This document shows positions 28,040 through 36,153 of a stretch of DNA of 36,153 nucleotides, piece after piece. Made by a program: the position numbers and the translations under genes. The stretch's first letter is position 1; each line of letters begins with the position of its first letter. The notes beneath the pieces are model-generated. The model did no database searches. It was given only the letters and a program-made list of their open reading frames with translations, and had not been told where the DNA came from. The stretch is from Triparma columacea (taxonomy: Eukaryota > Sar > Bolidophyceae > Parmales > Triparmaceae), in NCBI GenBank assembly GCA_030267965.1, contig BRYA01000035.1, forward strand, positions 8,658-44,810. The letters are read 5' to 3'.

Positions 28040-29089
28040 TCATATCCCCATGGATTTCTTAAACACGAATTCCCCCTCCTTCCCCTCCTTGATAATCTCA
28101 TCGAAAACCTTCTCGAATTCCTCCTCCCCCGCTGCTCCCCTAATAATATGTTCCCCGTTAATGACGAAGTTAGGTATACTGTTAATACCCATATCACAAA
28201 CCATATCATAAGTCCTCTCGACCTCCCTCATACCCTCGTCACCCTCTAAGTATTCCTTCAACCAAGAGTGTGTGACCTCGTAGGTAGCACCGTCATCGAC
28301 GGCTTTTACTAGGGCGGAGGAAACTACGGAGGCGAGACGAGGGAGATCGTTTAGGGCGTGACCGTCTACAAAGTGGTATTTGGAGATGTGGGTGTACACC
28401 TTTAGGGGGGGTTGGAGTAGGGGAGGGGGGGGGGGGGTTAACGGTTCTGTTTCTTGAATAGTTGTTGTAGTTGCAAAGCTTCCTGTTCTTAACTCTCACC
28501 TCCTCTGATATTCCGTACCCGTACCTCCTCGTAATCTCCCTAACAAGTCTATGACTCATTTTAGTATTGCTAGCCAGTCTGTCCAAGTTGAACCTCTCAA
28601 TACCAACCCTCCTACCCCTGCCCTTTAAGTCGTGTCGAAGCTTCTGAGCTTCCCAACCCTTAGGACCGCCCCACTTTTTTATCAAACGCTCCCTGTTGGT
28701 CTCTACGGCTGCTGAATGGAGAGGGTAGGATGGCTCTAGAAGGAATGGGACTCTTAGGATGGACACGGTGAAGGGGGAGGGGGGGGTGTAGGAGGAGAGG
28801 AATTGGGTGAAGGAGGACTTGGCGATGTATCCGTTTGGTCACATGGTGTCTGAAAGGGAGATGAGGGAAGCGCATGAGGTGTTCAGTTTGGAAGTAATTT
28901 TGAGTCCAATTTGAGGTATAATGATACAACGAAAGTAACAACGAAAGTATCAAAATTGTTCCAAGTCTCTCCCTCTAATTCTTGTCGCTAATTCTTGTCT
29001 CAAAATCCCTCAAAGCCTCACTCTTCGGGTGTGTCTGTGGATTGCTAACCCTTATTCTCACCTGATATTAACTCCACGGGTATATTCAT
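28040..29089 (-). CDS. DsbA/FrnE-family oxidoreductase, candidate selenoprotein
   Basis: Exons are 29089-29062, 28849-28500 and 28399-28040, summing to 738 nt: 246 codons including stop, the usual FrnE length. Exon 1 encodes MNIPVELIS; after splicing the protein reads ELISDTM-X-PNGYIAKS, where X13 is TGA. FrnE/DsbA proteins have (I/V)SDTVCPWCYIGK here, so TGA occupies the first catalytic Cys, and the second is replaced by Gly. The rest is typical: VPFLLEP, the RLIKKWGGP helix region, SNTKMSHRL, and the cis-Pro segment GINSIPNFVING followed by GAAGEEEFEKVFDEI. The thioredoxin fold is intact. Selenocysteine insertion at TGA is inferred from alignment, frame continuity on both sides and a SECIS-like 3' sequence. 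A pseudogene or a base error is the alternative. The final stop is also TGA (28040-28042), as expected for context-dependent recoding. Confidence 0.8.
28331..28395 (-). repeat. 65-bp duplication, copy in DsbA-like last exon
   Basis: This is the partner of 27791-27855 (60/65 identical). This copy is probably ancestral, because the encoded peptide occupies the position expected in the FrnE helical domain (KxxFVDGxxLNDLPxLA). Confidence 0.9.
28839..28841 (-). other. In-frame TGA, candidate selenocysteine codon (position 13)
   Basis: The codon lies between ATG and CCA in exon 2 of the DsbA-like gene, at the family's first active-site cysteine. A single base change would give the ancestral TGC/TGT. 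The reading frame stays homologous before and after it. Confidence 0.65.
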
Positions 29090-29227
29090 TGCTTTTGTTG
29101 CATAACATCTTGATAATGTACGTGATGTTGTATTAGATAGTACTTTTGATGCTAATTTAGGGATCATTGTTGGATGAAAATGAATGTCATATAAAATCCG
29201 AGTAAATTCCGGGCAATCATTCTGACC
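29090..29227. promoter_or_regulatory. Bidirectional promoter region
   Basis: Only 138 bp, AT-rich, separate the divergent ATGs of the DsbA-like gene (minus) and the GH5 gene (plus). A CATATAAAAT sequence about 35 bp before the GH5 ATG (around 29188) could be its TATA box. Confidence 0.45.
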
Positions 29228-30550
29228 ATGATCAACACCTTAAGGGCGATGGCGCTATTCGCGTTGTCATCGATCGCATCCATTCGATCTACTTCCCTAC
29301 CGCCGTACCCTTTTCAAGTGGAAGATGGTGTTATAAAGAATTCTGAAGGCATGATAGTCGACATGCAGTGTGTTAATTGGCCTGGGCACATGGAGACGAA
29401 CCTCCCCGAAGGACTTCAGATGCAACCGCTCGAGATGATCGTGGACCTTATAGTCGCATCCAACCTCTACAACTGTGTCCGCTTGACGTATGCTGTTGAG
29501 CTCCTAGGGAAGTTGGACATCACTGCAAGAGAATCCTTTCTTGACAACAACGCCATTACGGATTCCGGCGCCGACTTGAGCCCTCATATTGCTAACTTTA
29601 CTCAGCACACAACCCTGAGCTAATTGACGAGGGTCTTGGGAGAATATTTCAAACGGTGAGTGTGACCAGCAAGCAAACAGAAGATGTTGTGAGTGTCGGC
29701 AATGATTCTAACACGATGAACGCAACTCGTTCCCCGCGACTCTCTCCACACTTCTTAGGTCGCTGAAGCTCTCGGTGAGAAGGGTGTATACGTTCTGATG
29801 TCAAATCACGTTTCCAAGTCAAGTTGGTGTTGCTCCTTTGACGATGGTAATGGTTGGTGGAATGACGAGTTCTTCTCCCCCGATGCCTGGCTCGATAGCC
29901 TTACGGGGATGGCGAAGTTGATGGAAGGCCAGAGTAACGTTATTGCCATGGACCTTAGAAACGAACTAAGGACTGATAAGATAGGGAGGGAGGAACAGAT
30001 TGACGACTTCATGAAGTACGTCCCGGCGGCTATTGATGCGGTTCTAGAAGGGAATCCCGACCTTCTGGTTTTCGTCTCCGGGCTATCGTACGACAATGAC
30101 TGGTCGTTCCTGGAAGAGGGGAGGAACAGCGATGAATGGGAGCAGGCTCTGGTGTCGAAAAAGTCTAACGTGGTGTTTGAGAGTCACATCTACTCCTGGT
30201 CTCCCTTCGGTGACATTTCTCCTGGCGAATCTTGTGATAACTTGACCTTTGACGAACACCTCTCGTGGCCTGTTCGGAATGGCTTCCCGATGGTGCTTTC
30301 AGAGATTGGGACTTCAATCGACGCTTACGAGGAGACGGACCTCACGTGGCTCAACTGCGTTAGGGATTTCATCCTCGAGTGGAGGTTGGGGTATGCTATG
30401 TGGTTGTTGACGGGGAGTTATTATTTCAGAGGAGGGGAACTGAACGCCCCAGACAGCTTCGGCCTGTTGTCGACGGATTTGAGTGGCTACAAAAGTATGG
30501 ACATTATCGACAAGAATAGGGAGATGCAGTGGGGGGGGGATTCCGCGTAA
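29228..30550 (+). CDS. Glycoside hydrolase family 5, secreted; apparent frameshift
   Basis: A signal-peptide-like start (MINTLRAMALFALSSIASIRS) leads to a GH5 barrel resembling fungal secreted GH5 enzymes: VNWPGHMETNLPEGL, NCVRLTYA, SNHVSKSSWCCSFDDGNGWW, then DLRNEL with the acid/base Glu (about 211), ESHIYSW, and LSEIGTS with the nucleophile Glu (about 324). Exon 1 (29228-29655) and exon 2 (29759-30550) join in phase 0. Within exon 1 the frame changes near 29604: the first frame reads ...NFTQH then TTLS-stop, while a second frame continues HNPELIDEGLGRIFQT to the donor. One extra CA in CAGCACACAACC explains it. An undetected intron ending at CTAACTTTACTCAG is the alternative. Catalytic residues are all present, so it may be functional or only recently broken. 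Confidence 0.78.
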
Positions 30551-30975
30551 GAAAGTATTTGAGTTTTCAAATGGATTCGGAACAATTTCGCTCTTTTTAT
30601 ATGTCAACTCTTTATCATATGGCCAGCTCGTTGTGCGCCCTGATCTCTTCGTTGATGGCTCCTACAATGCCACTGAGCGCCTTCTTCTCTTCGAGCTGTT
30701 CCTCGTGAATTATGTCCATCATATATCATATCATGTCACCCATCAAATCCCTTTCAATTTCTCAATTTCACACTTCATCTCCCTTCACTCCCATCATCCC
30801 CTCATTATTTCCATCATCATACGCTTATATAAACTAAATTGTCATATTATCAACTAATTACATCTACATATAGTCTGCACGCACAATAAAAACGTCGTAA
30901 TTGTCTCAATTCTTGAAATAAACACCAAATCTCAAATATCTTTCGACACCTTCAAAAGTTACCTTCAAATTTGTT
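30551..30975. other. Intergenic spacer
   Basis: This spacer lies between GH5 and ACAD11. The right part (about 30740-30960) is AT-rich and pyrimidine-rich. The left part holds a short minus-strand frame described separately. Nothing else is supported. Confidence 0.45.
30615..30722 (-). CDS. Possible 35-aa small ORF
   Basis: The ORF starts at a double ATG (30722 and 30719) and ends TGA at 30615. The peptide (MMDIIHEEQLEEKKALSGIV...EEIRAHNELAI) is acidic and strongly amphipathic-helical, unlike translated spacer nearby. It could be a small protein, the last exon of an unseen minus-strand gene, or chance. No splice acceptor is visible directly upstream. Confidence 0.25.
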   Translation of the reverse strand: MMDIIHEEQLEEKKALSGIVGAINEEIRAHNELAI

Positions 30976-33900
30976 ATGCTCAGGAACATCACCTCCCTCT
31001 CAACCAAGCGTAGCATCGCCCGCTATCTCAGCTCACAGACTGCAGCTGTACGCTCAGGACATGAGTTCTCCCTTGATGCTGTCCGTCCAACCCTCTCTAG
31101 CTTCATCCCAGAGGAGGAACCTCTCACAGTAACCCAATTCACTCACGGGCAGTCAAACCCGACCTACATCCTCACAAGCGAGGCCACTGGTAAACGGTGG
31201 GTCCTCCGCAAGCAGCCCAACGGTACCCTCCTCCGAGGCGCCCACGCCGTGGACAGGGAGTACGATATCCTGTCCAAGCTTAGAGGCAGGATCCCCGTCC
31301 CGAACGTCAGGGTGTTCCAGGACGATAAGACCGTGTTGGGTACGCCCTTCTACGTCTACGACTACGTGGACGCGGAGTTCTACAAGGACTGCAGGTTCGC
31401 CAATGCCAGGGACCACGCGCACAGGAGGGCAATGATAGACGACATGGTTAAGACTGCGGGCGACCTGCATATGGTGGACTACGAGGATGCGGGACTGGGG
31501 GAGTACGGGAAGGTGGGAGGGTACTTGAAGAGACAGATCAAGGTCTGGAGCAGCCAGTTTAGGGCCACCGAGGATAAGGAGGAGGTGAGAGGAACAGGGG
31601 GGGGGAAGAGGGGAAGTTAAAAGTCGGGGAAGTTAAAAGTCGGATTTTTACAGCGCTATTCTCACACCTTATCGTCGGTGTCGTCTGACCCTCCATCCCC
31701 CTCCCCCTTCCCCCGTTCCCAGCCCAACCCCGCCATGGAGTACCTGATGGATTTCCTCCCCTCAGCCCTCCCCTCAATCTCCGACCAAACCACCATCGTC
31801 CACGGTGACATCCGTCCCGACAACATGCTTTTCCACCCCTCCGGCTCAGTAGCCGCTGTAGTAGACTGGGAGCTCAGCACCCTCGGTCACCCAGGTACGG
31901 ACCTTGCGCTCCTTACGACCCCCTACCACACGCCGAGGGAAATGCCCATCCTTGGAGGACTTATGGACAGCACGGATGAGGAGCTTAGACAGGTGAGGGG
32001 ATTACATACCGATCATTCCGACTGTACCCTCCACCGCGAAATAATACCCTTGACGCTAACCCCCCCCCCCCACACACACACCCACTTTTAGGACGGCATC
32101 CCCAGTGAGTTTGAGTTTGTAACTTCCTACGTCGACACCACCGGTAACTCCTCCGTCGTATCCGAGCTCGACTACCACCTCGCCTTCGCCTCCTTCCGCA
32201 TGGCCAGCATCCTCCAGGGCGTCTACTCCAGAGCTAAGAAGGGTAACGCTAGCAGCGCGGAGGCACTGAAGGTTGGAAAACTTAGCGGGGTTATTGCGGG
32301 ACTTGGGAAGAGACATGCTAAACGATATGAGAAGAATCCGGGGAGACTGGGGAGTACGGCGAGCGCGGGGGCGGCAAGGGGGATGGCGACGAGAGCAGGG
32401 AAAACGCCGGAACAGGTGAGGGAGGGGAGGAGGGGGTGGGGGGTGGGGTGGGGGGAGGAGGGTTTTCTAATTCTAACACAACACCTTGAACGGCACGACG
32501 AGCAGATCAGGGATGAGGTGGAGAGGTTCATCGAGGACGAGATCATACCTGTCGAGAGCGAGGTCCTAGCGAAGGCTTACAAGGGGGGGGAAGGGAGCTG
32601 GGAGGAACACCCTATACTCGAGGAGCTTAAGATCAAGGCTAAGGAGGTGAGGCTGGGGAGGGGGGGAGGGGAGACGAAGGGGGATATGAGATGAAAAGTA
32701 ATCACTAACAAGCCTGGTTTTCGCTCTCGACTCTTCCCACCTCCTCGCCTCCGCAGCAAGGGCTCTGGAACCTCTTCCTCCCCGACCACTCCGGTCTCAC
32801 CAACGTCGAGTACGCCACGATGGCAGAGAAGATGGGCCGCAGCCTCATTGCCTCCGAGGTTTTCAACTGCCAGGCCCCCGACACTGGCAACATGGAGGTC
32901 CTCCACATGTTCGGCACCCCGGCGCAGCAGAAAGAGTGGCTGGAACCTCTCATGGATGGGAAAATCAGGAGCGCATTCGGGATGACAGAGCCGATGGTTG
33001 CGAGCAGCGATGCGACCAACATGGAGTCCTCCATTACGGAGGATGGGGGTGAGTGTACCGCTGCTGCCCCCCCACACACACACACAAACACACAACAACA
33101 ACTCCCCGTGGGGAAGAAAAACTTTAAGTTTATGACGCCCTAACTCAACCACCCACCCCCCCCCCCCCCCCCCTTTCGCCGCACTGGTAGATGAGCTCAT
33201 CCTTAACGGTCGCAAGTGGTGGACGTCAAACGGGTGTCACCCCAACCTTGCCTTCTACATCTTCATGGGCAGGGACTCCTCCGTTACCTCCGACACCCCC
33301 AGGCACCGGCAGCACAGCATGGTGCTGGTACCGAAAGCAGCGGAGGGGGTGGAGACGCTGAGACCGCTGACGGTCTTTGGTTACGATGACGCGCCACACG
33401 GGCACTCGGAGGTTGTGTTTGACAATGTTAGGGTTCCCAAGGAGAACGTTATCGGAGGCATCGGAGAGGGTGAGAGAGGGGCGAGAGCACTGAAACGGCG
33501 GAGCGAGAGAGAGGGAAAACGGGGTAGTAGAGCAGCACCTTCTTAATGCCTAAAGGGAATCCCTGTCCTAACCCTAACCACATGAAAACCCCACAATTTG
33601 CAGGTTTCACCATCGCGCAGGCGAGGCTTGGGCCAGGTAGGATTCACCACTGCATGAGGCTCATCGGTATGGCGGAGCGATGCCTCGAGCAGGCGGTCAA
33701 GAGGGCCGATGAGAGGGTTGCCTTCGGGAAGCCTCTTTCTGAATTTCAGAGCAACCAGACATACTTTGCCCAATCGCGCATAGATATTGACATGGCCCGC
33801 CTCCTCGTCCTCAACGCCGCCAAGAAGGTCGACGAGGGAGGTGCCAAGCTCGCCAAGCAAGAAATCGCCCAGATCAAGGTCGTCTGCCCGGCAATGGCCA

Positions 33901-34079
33901 GCAATGTAGCAGACGGAGCAATGCAGATCCACGGGGGGGCGGGACTCAGCCACGACTTCCCGATGGCACACATGTTCGCGTGGGCTAGGGTACTCAGACT
34001 AGCAGACGGACCCGACGAGGTACACCTCCAGGGCATCGCAAGGGACGAACTCAAATCGCAGCGCAAGAAGAGGAAGTAG
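30976..34079 (+). CDS. ACAD11: ACAD11-like APH-kinase/acyl-CoA dehydrogenase fusion
   Basis: Exons are 30976-31584, 31723-31992, 32092-32415, 32506-32646, 32757-33048, 33191-33469 and 33604-34079, summing to 2391 nt and 796 aa (human ACAD11 is ~780). The N-terminus ([20 protein letters not shown]) looks like a mitochondrial presequence. Residues ~40-390 are an aminoglycoside-phosphotransferase-like kinase: [10 protein letters not shown], the catalytic HGDIRPDN (230-237) and metal-binding VVDWE (Asp251). Residues ~400-796 are an acyl-CoA dehydrogenase: [21 protein letters not shown], [61 protein letters not shown]. Human ACAD11 acts in oxidation of long-chain and 4-hydroxy fatty acids; the same is inferred here. 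The exon 4 acceptor could be 3 nt earlier (GAG versus CAG), adding one residue. Confidence 0.94.
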
Positions 34080-34506
34080 ACATGTTGCGAGGAGGGGGAG
34101 AGGGGGAGAGGGGGAGAGGGGGGGGGTGCAGAGGGAGGGGAGGAACGGGTAAAATAAAAGCAACGGTATGAGATATCGTGACGATTCGAATCTTTTAACA
34201 AAATGAGTTCACAATCAAGTGCAGACTGTTTGTACACTTATGTGGCTTAGTCTAGGAAATCCTAAGTTACAGTTAAGTTCTTAAAAGTGCCATCCAGAAC
34301 CCCGTATTGACATAGATCTCCAAGTCTTAGTCCCTAGACTCCACCAGTATCATTTGATGTGAATGCGGTTGAAACGACATTAAACAATCTGATGATTTTC
34401 CAACTCAAAAAACAGACTTGGAGTCTGAAAATCGGACCCCACGGTTTCGCTTACCCGTAAATGTTTAAAGGGATGCCCATTTTTATTTATTACAGCAATG
34501 TCATTC
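34080..34506. other. Intergenic spacer with G-rich repeat
   Basis: A convergent spacer between ACAD11 and the right-edge membrane gene, both 3' ends. It opens with a purine repeat and is otherwise AT-rich without coding signal. Confidence 0.5.
34091..34128. repeat. (GGGGGAGA)n purine tract
   Basis: About four units of GGGGGAGA end in a run of G, just after the ACAD11 stop. All-purine on the plus strand, so it could form a G-quadruplex or triplex. Confidence 0.75.
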
Positions 34507-36153
34507 TCATTTTTTATGATTCTCCAACCGATCACTGTCCTGGCCATGAATAGCTTCTGGGGCAACTTTGCCGGTATTCGACCGTTGTTTCGTGATCTTA
34601 CTGCTTTGCGAGGTTATAACGGGGGGGATGAAGGTGGGGAGGGAGGAGAGTGCAGTGCGGACGGAGGTGAGAGCGTCTTCGTTACCCCACCAAGTGAATA
34701 TGATAATCATGTGGTCGTGGAAGTCAGAAGTAAGGAAGTGGGGGGGGGTAACGTCCTCGTATTTGTCGTTTTCAGTGTCGTCGCTCGCCAGCCCGTACTT
34801 TGAGACGAGGTCGTTGCAGATCCATGACTTTATGCAGTCCATGGGGAAGTAGAGGGGGTGGAGGACCATTACCCAATTGATCATCTCCTCGTCCTTTGTC
34901 TCGCAGTTGGCAGTCCAAACCTCCTTCGCATCCCACATTTCTTCCATGTGCTGCTTCCCTGTCTGCCTCCTCCACCATCTCCACCTCTCACAGTCTTCTG
35001 CCATATTCCCGAAGAACATTGCCGCTCCAACCCAGCTCAAGACTAAGCACGTGAAATGCAGTCCCATCCCACCCGTGACTGACAGCCACGGCAACGTTTC
35101 ATCGTTGACGAGGCCTGGGAGGGTTAGAACAACAAGTACGGAACTTGTTATCATCCGCCAAATAATGAGCGTCGAACTGACGTGTGGGCCTAACTCGCGT
35201 GCAGCTTTGAACATTGTGTTGAGCCCGATAAACGTGACCATATAATAGGCAAATGTTATCATTGGGCCCAGAACGTAGTCGAATTTTGAAGGTTTCGCAG
35301 CAATAGAAAAAGCGAAAAGCTCGCCGTCCACAAAGTGCTTGAAGAGCATTACTGCGGCCATCTCGGTAAGGATACCGTATAGTAGGAAGCTACCTCCAAA
35401 TTTGAGGAATGCGAGAGCGATTGCGAATACGTTACATGTAAAGAACGTAATGGTGAAGAGGAAGAAGCCACCGAAACACTTCTTGAAGGCCCTCTTATCT
35501 ATCGGAAGCCAGTTGTAGGCAGGATTCTTAGGTGCACCAACAAACAGAGAGCGAGCAAGACCAATATTGGCATCGGTGTAGATCATCCCAGTTGCAACAA
35601 TCGAAGAAGTGATGCCGAAGTAGTTGATGAGAGAGAGGTCTTCAAGGTTGCTTGACAGCATGGAGATGGCCTGAATGATCGACTCAGGGAGCGACTCGAA
35701 TACAATTTCACAACCCTTGGTAACGGCGAGCATGACAAGAGGGCTAACCAACATACCCTCAGCCTGCTCAGCACCCCGAAACACAGACCACGCTTCAATG
35801 ACCGGTAGGACACCCAAGAATGCAGATAAAACCATTGGTCCCCACTTCCTAAACCCCTGTCCCCGGTACTGCAACCACGCAAGCAAAGCCTGAAATCCAA
35901 TCCCCACAGACACACAAGTCAAGGAAGCCGTCCCCCAACCCTCTTGTCCAGTAGTCCTAAAGAATGCAATCGTCACCAACACATCCGTCGCCATGTCTGC
36001 GTAAGATGATGCTGCAACAGTGAACAACCTCATCCCCAAGCCAATCCTGAACATCTTGACCATCGGACGTAACTTGATCGCAAGCTCGACCACGAATGTC
36101 CTAACGTTTTTCTTCACATTCAATGATCCCGATTCCTCTCTCCATGTCAGAAA
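34507..36153 (-). CDS. Multispan membrane protein, 5' end beyond window
   Basis: An open frame from the right edge to TGA at 34507 gives 548 visible residues, with the N-terminus outside. About ten hydrophobic spans are visible (for example DVLVTIAFFRTT, LTCVSVGIGFQALLAWL, GGFFLFTITFFTCNVFAIALAFL, MITFAYYMVTFIGL, SSVLVVLTLPGLV, LHFTCLVLSWVGAAMFFG), with a soluble C-terminal tail of ~150 residues. The motif SYADMATDVLV near the start recalls the D-x-x-T-D segment of XK-related scramblase proteins, but similarity is slight and I do not assign that function. The tail includes a Trp/Arg-rich stretch (CERWRWWRRQ). No splice sites are needed within the visible part. Function unknown. Confidence 0.7.
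   Translation of the reverse strand, partial: FLTWREESGSLNVKKNVRTFVVELAIKLRPMVKMFRIGLGMRLFTVAASSYADMATDVLVTIAFFRTTGQEGWGTASLTCVSVGIGFQALLAWLQYRGQGFRKWGPMVLSAFLGVLPVIEAWSVFRGAEQAEGMLVSPLVMLAVTKGCEIVFESLPESIIQAISMLSSNLEDLSLINYFGITSSIVATGMIYTDANIGLARSLFVGAPKNPAYNWLPIDKRAFKKCFGGFFLFTITFFTCNVFAIALAFLKFGGSFLLYGILTEMAAVMLFKHFVDGELFAFSIAAKPSKFDYVLGPMITFAYYMVTFIGLNTMFKAARELGPHVSSTLIIWRMITSSVLVVLTLPGLVNDETLPWLSVTGGMGLHFTCLVLSWVGAAMFFGNMAEDCERWRWWRRQTGKQHMEEMWDAKEVWTANCETKDEEMINWVMVLHPLYFPMDCIKSWICNDLVSKYGLASDDTENDKYEDVTPPHFLTSDFHDHMIIIFTWWGNEDALTSVRTALSSLPTFIPPVITSQSSKITKQRSNTGKVAPEAIHGQDSDRLENHKK

Noticed and set aside
28660..28953. 97-aa minus-strand frame over the DsbA-like exon 2 start
   Set aside because: It lies in the wrong frame relative to the FrnE homology. 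The homologous frame is the one containing the TGA, so a conventional ORF finder cannot show it.
32223..33215. Long minus-strand frames across ACAD11 exons and introns
   Set aside because: They run through consensus introns and poly-C tracts of a gene whose spliced product matches ACAD11 from end to end.

Overview
The window is nuclear DNA of a compact eukaryotic genome, most likely a unicellular flagellated alga or protist. A stramenopile alga (bolidophyte/parmalean or pelagophyte type) is my guess, but no plastid gene proves it. Fifteen genes fit in 36 kb. Most are split by short introns of about 60-260 nt with GTGAG/GTAAG donors, poly-pyrimidine or poly-C tracts and CAG/TAG acceptors. I rebuilt the spliced models by hand. 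For every complete gene except the glycoside hydrolase, exon lengths sum to a multiple of three.

Layout. 1-7234 (minus strand): the 5' part of a Ser/Thr-rich protein running off the left edge, the proteasome assembly factor UMP1, and a seven-exon, ~1460-aa protein with EF-hand-like and WW domains. 7385-13243: an N-myristoylation-type TPR protein (plus), an alpha/beta hydrolase (minus) and a seven-span membrane protein (minus). 13440-26238 (plus): a CFAP69-like armadillo-type flagellar protein, a ten-finger C2H2 zinc-finger protein, a UBC-like plus PH-like protein, and a sperm-type Na+/H+ exchanger with a voltage sensor and a cyclic-nucleotide-binding domain. 26400-29089 (minus): a sterol-desaturase family enzyme and a DsbA/FrnE-family thioredoxin-fold protein. 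29228-34079 (plus): a GH5 glycosidase and ACAD11. 34507-36153 (minus): a multispan membrane protein running off the right edge.

The most notable find is the DsbA/FrnE gene. An in-frame TGA sits exactly where the family has the first cysteine of its CxxC active site, inside a gene model that otherwise splices cleanly to 245 codons. A SECIS-like sequence lies in the 3' flank, so this is a strong selenoprotein candidate. A 65-bp piece of its last exon is duplicated 540 bp away, in the same reading frame, at the 5' end of the neighbouring desaturase gene.

Several genes point to cilium/flagellum biology (sNHE/SLC9C-like exchanger, CFAP69-like protein, CEP164-style WW protein). The others are housekeeping or metabolic. 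There is no operon logic; neighbours share short bidirectional or convergent spacers. I saw no rRNA, tRNA, CRISPR array or complete transposon.
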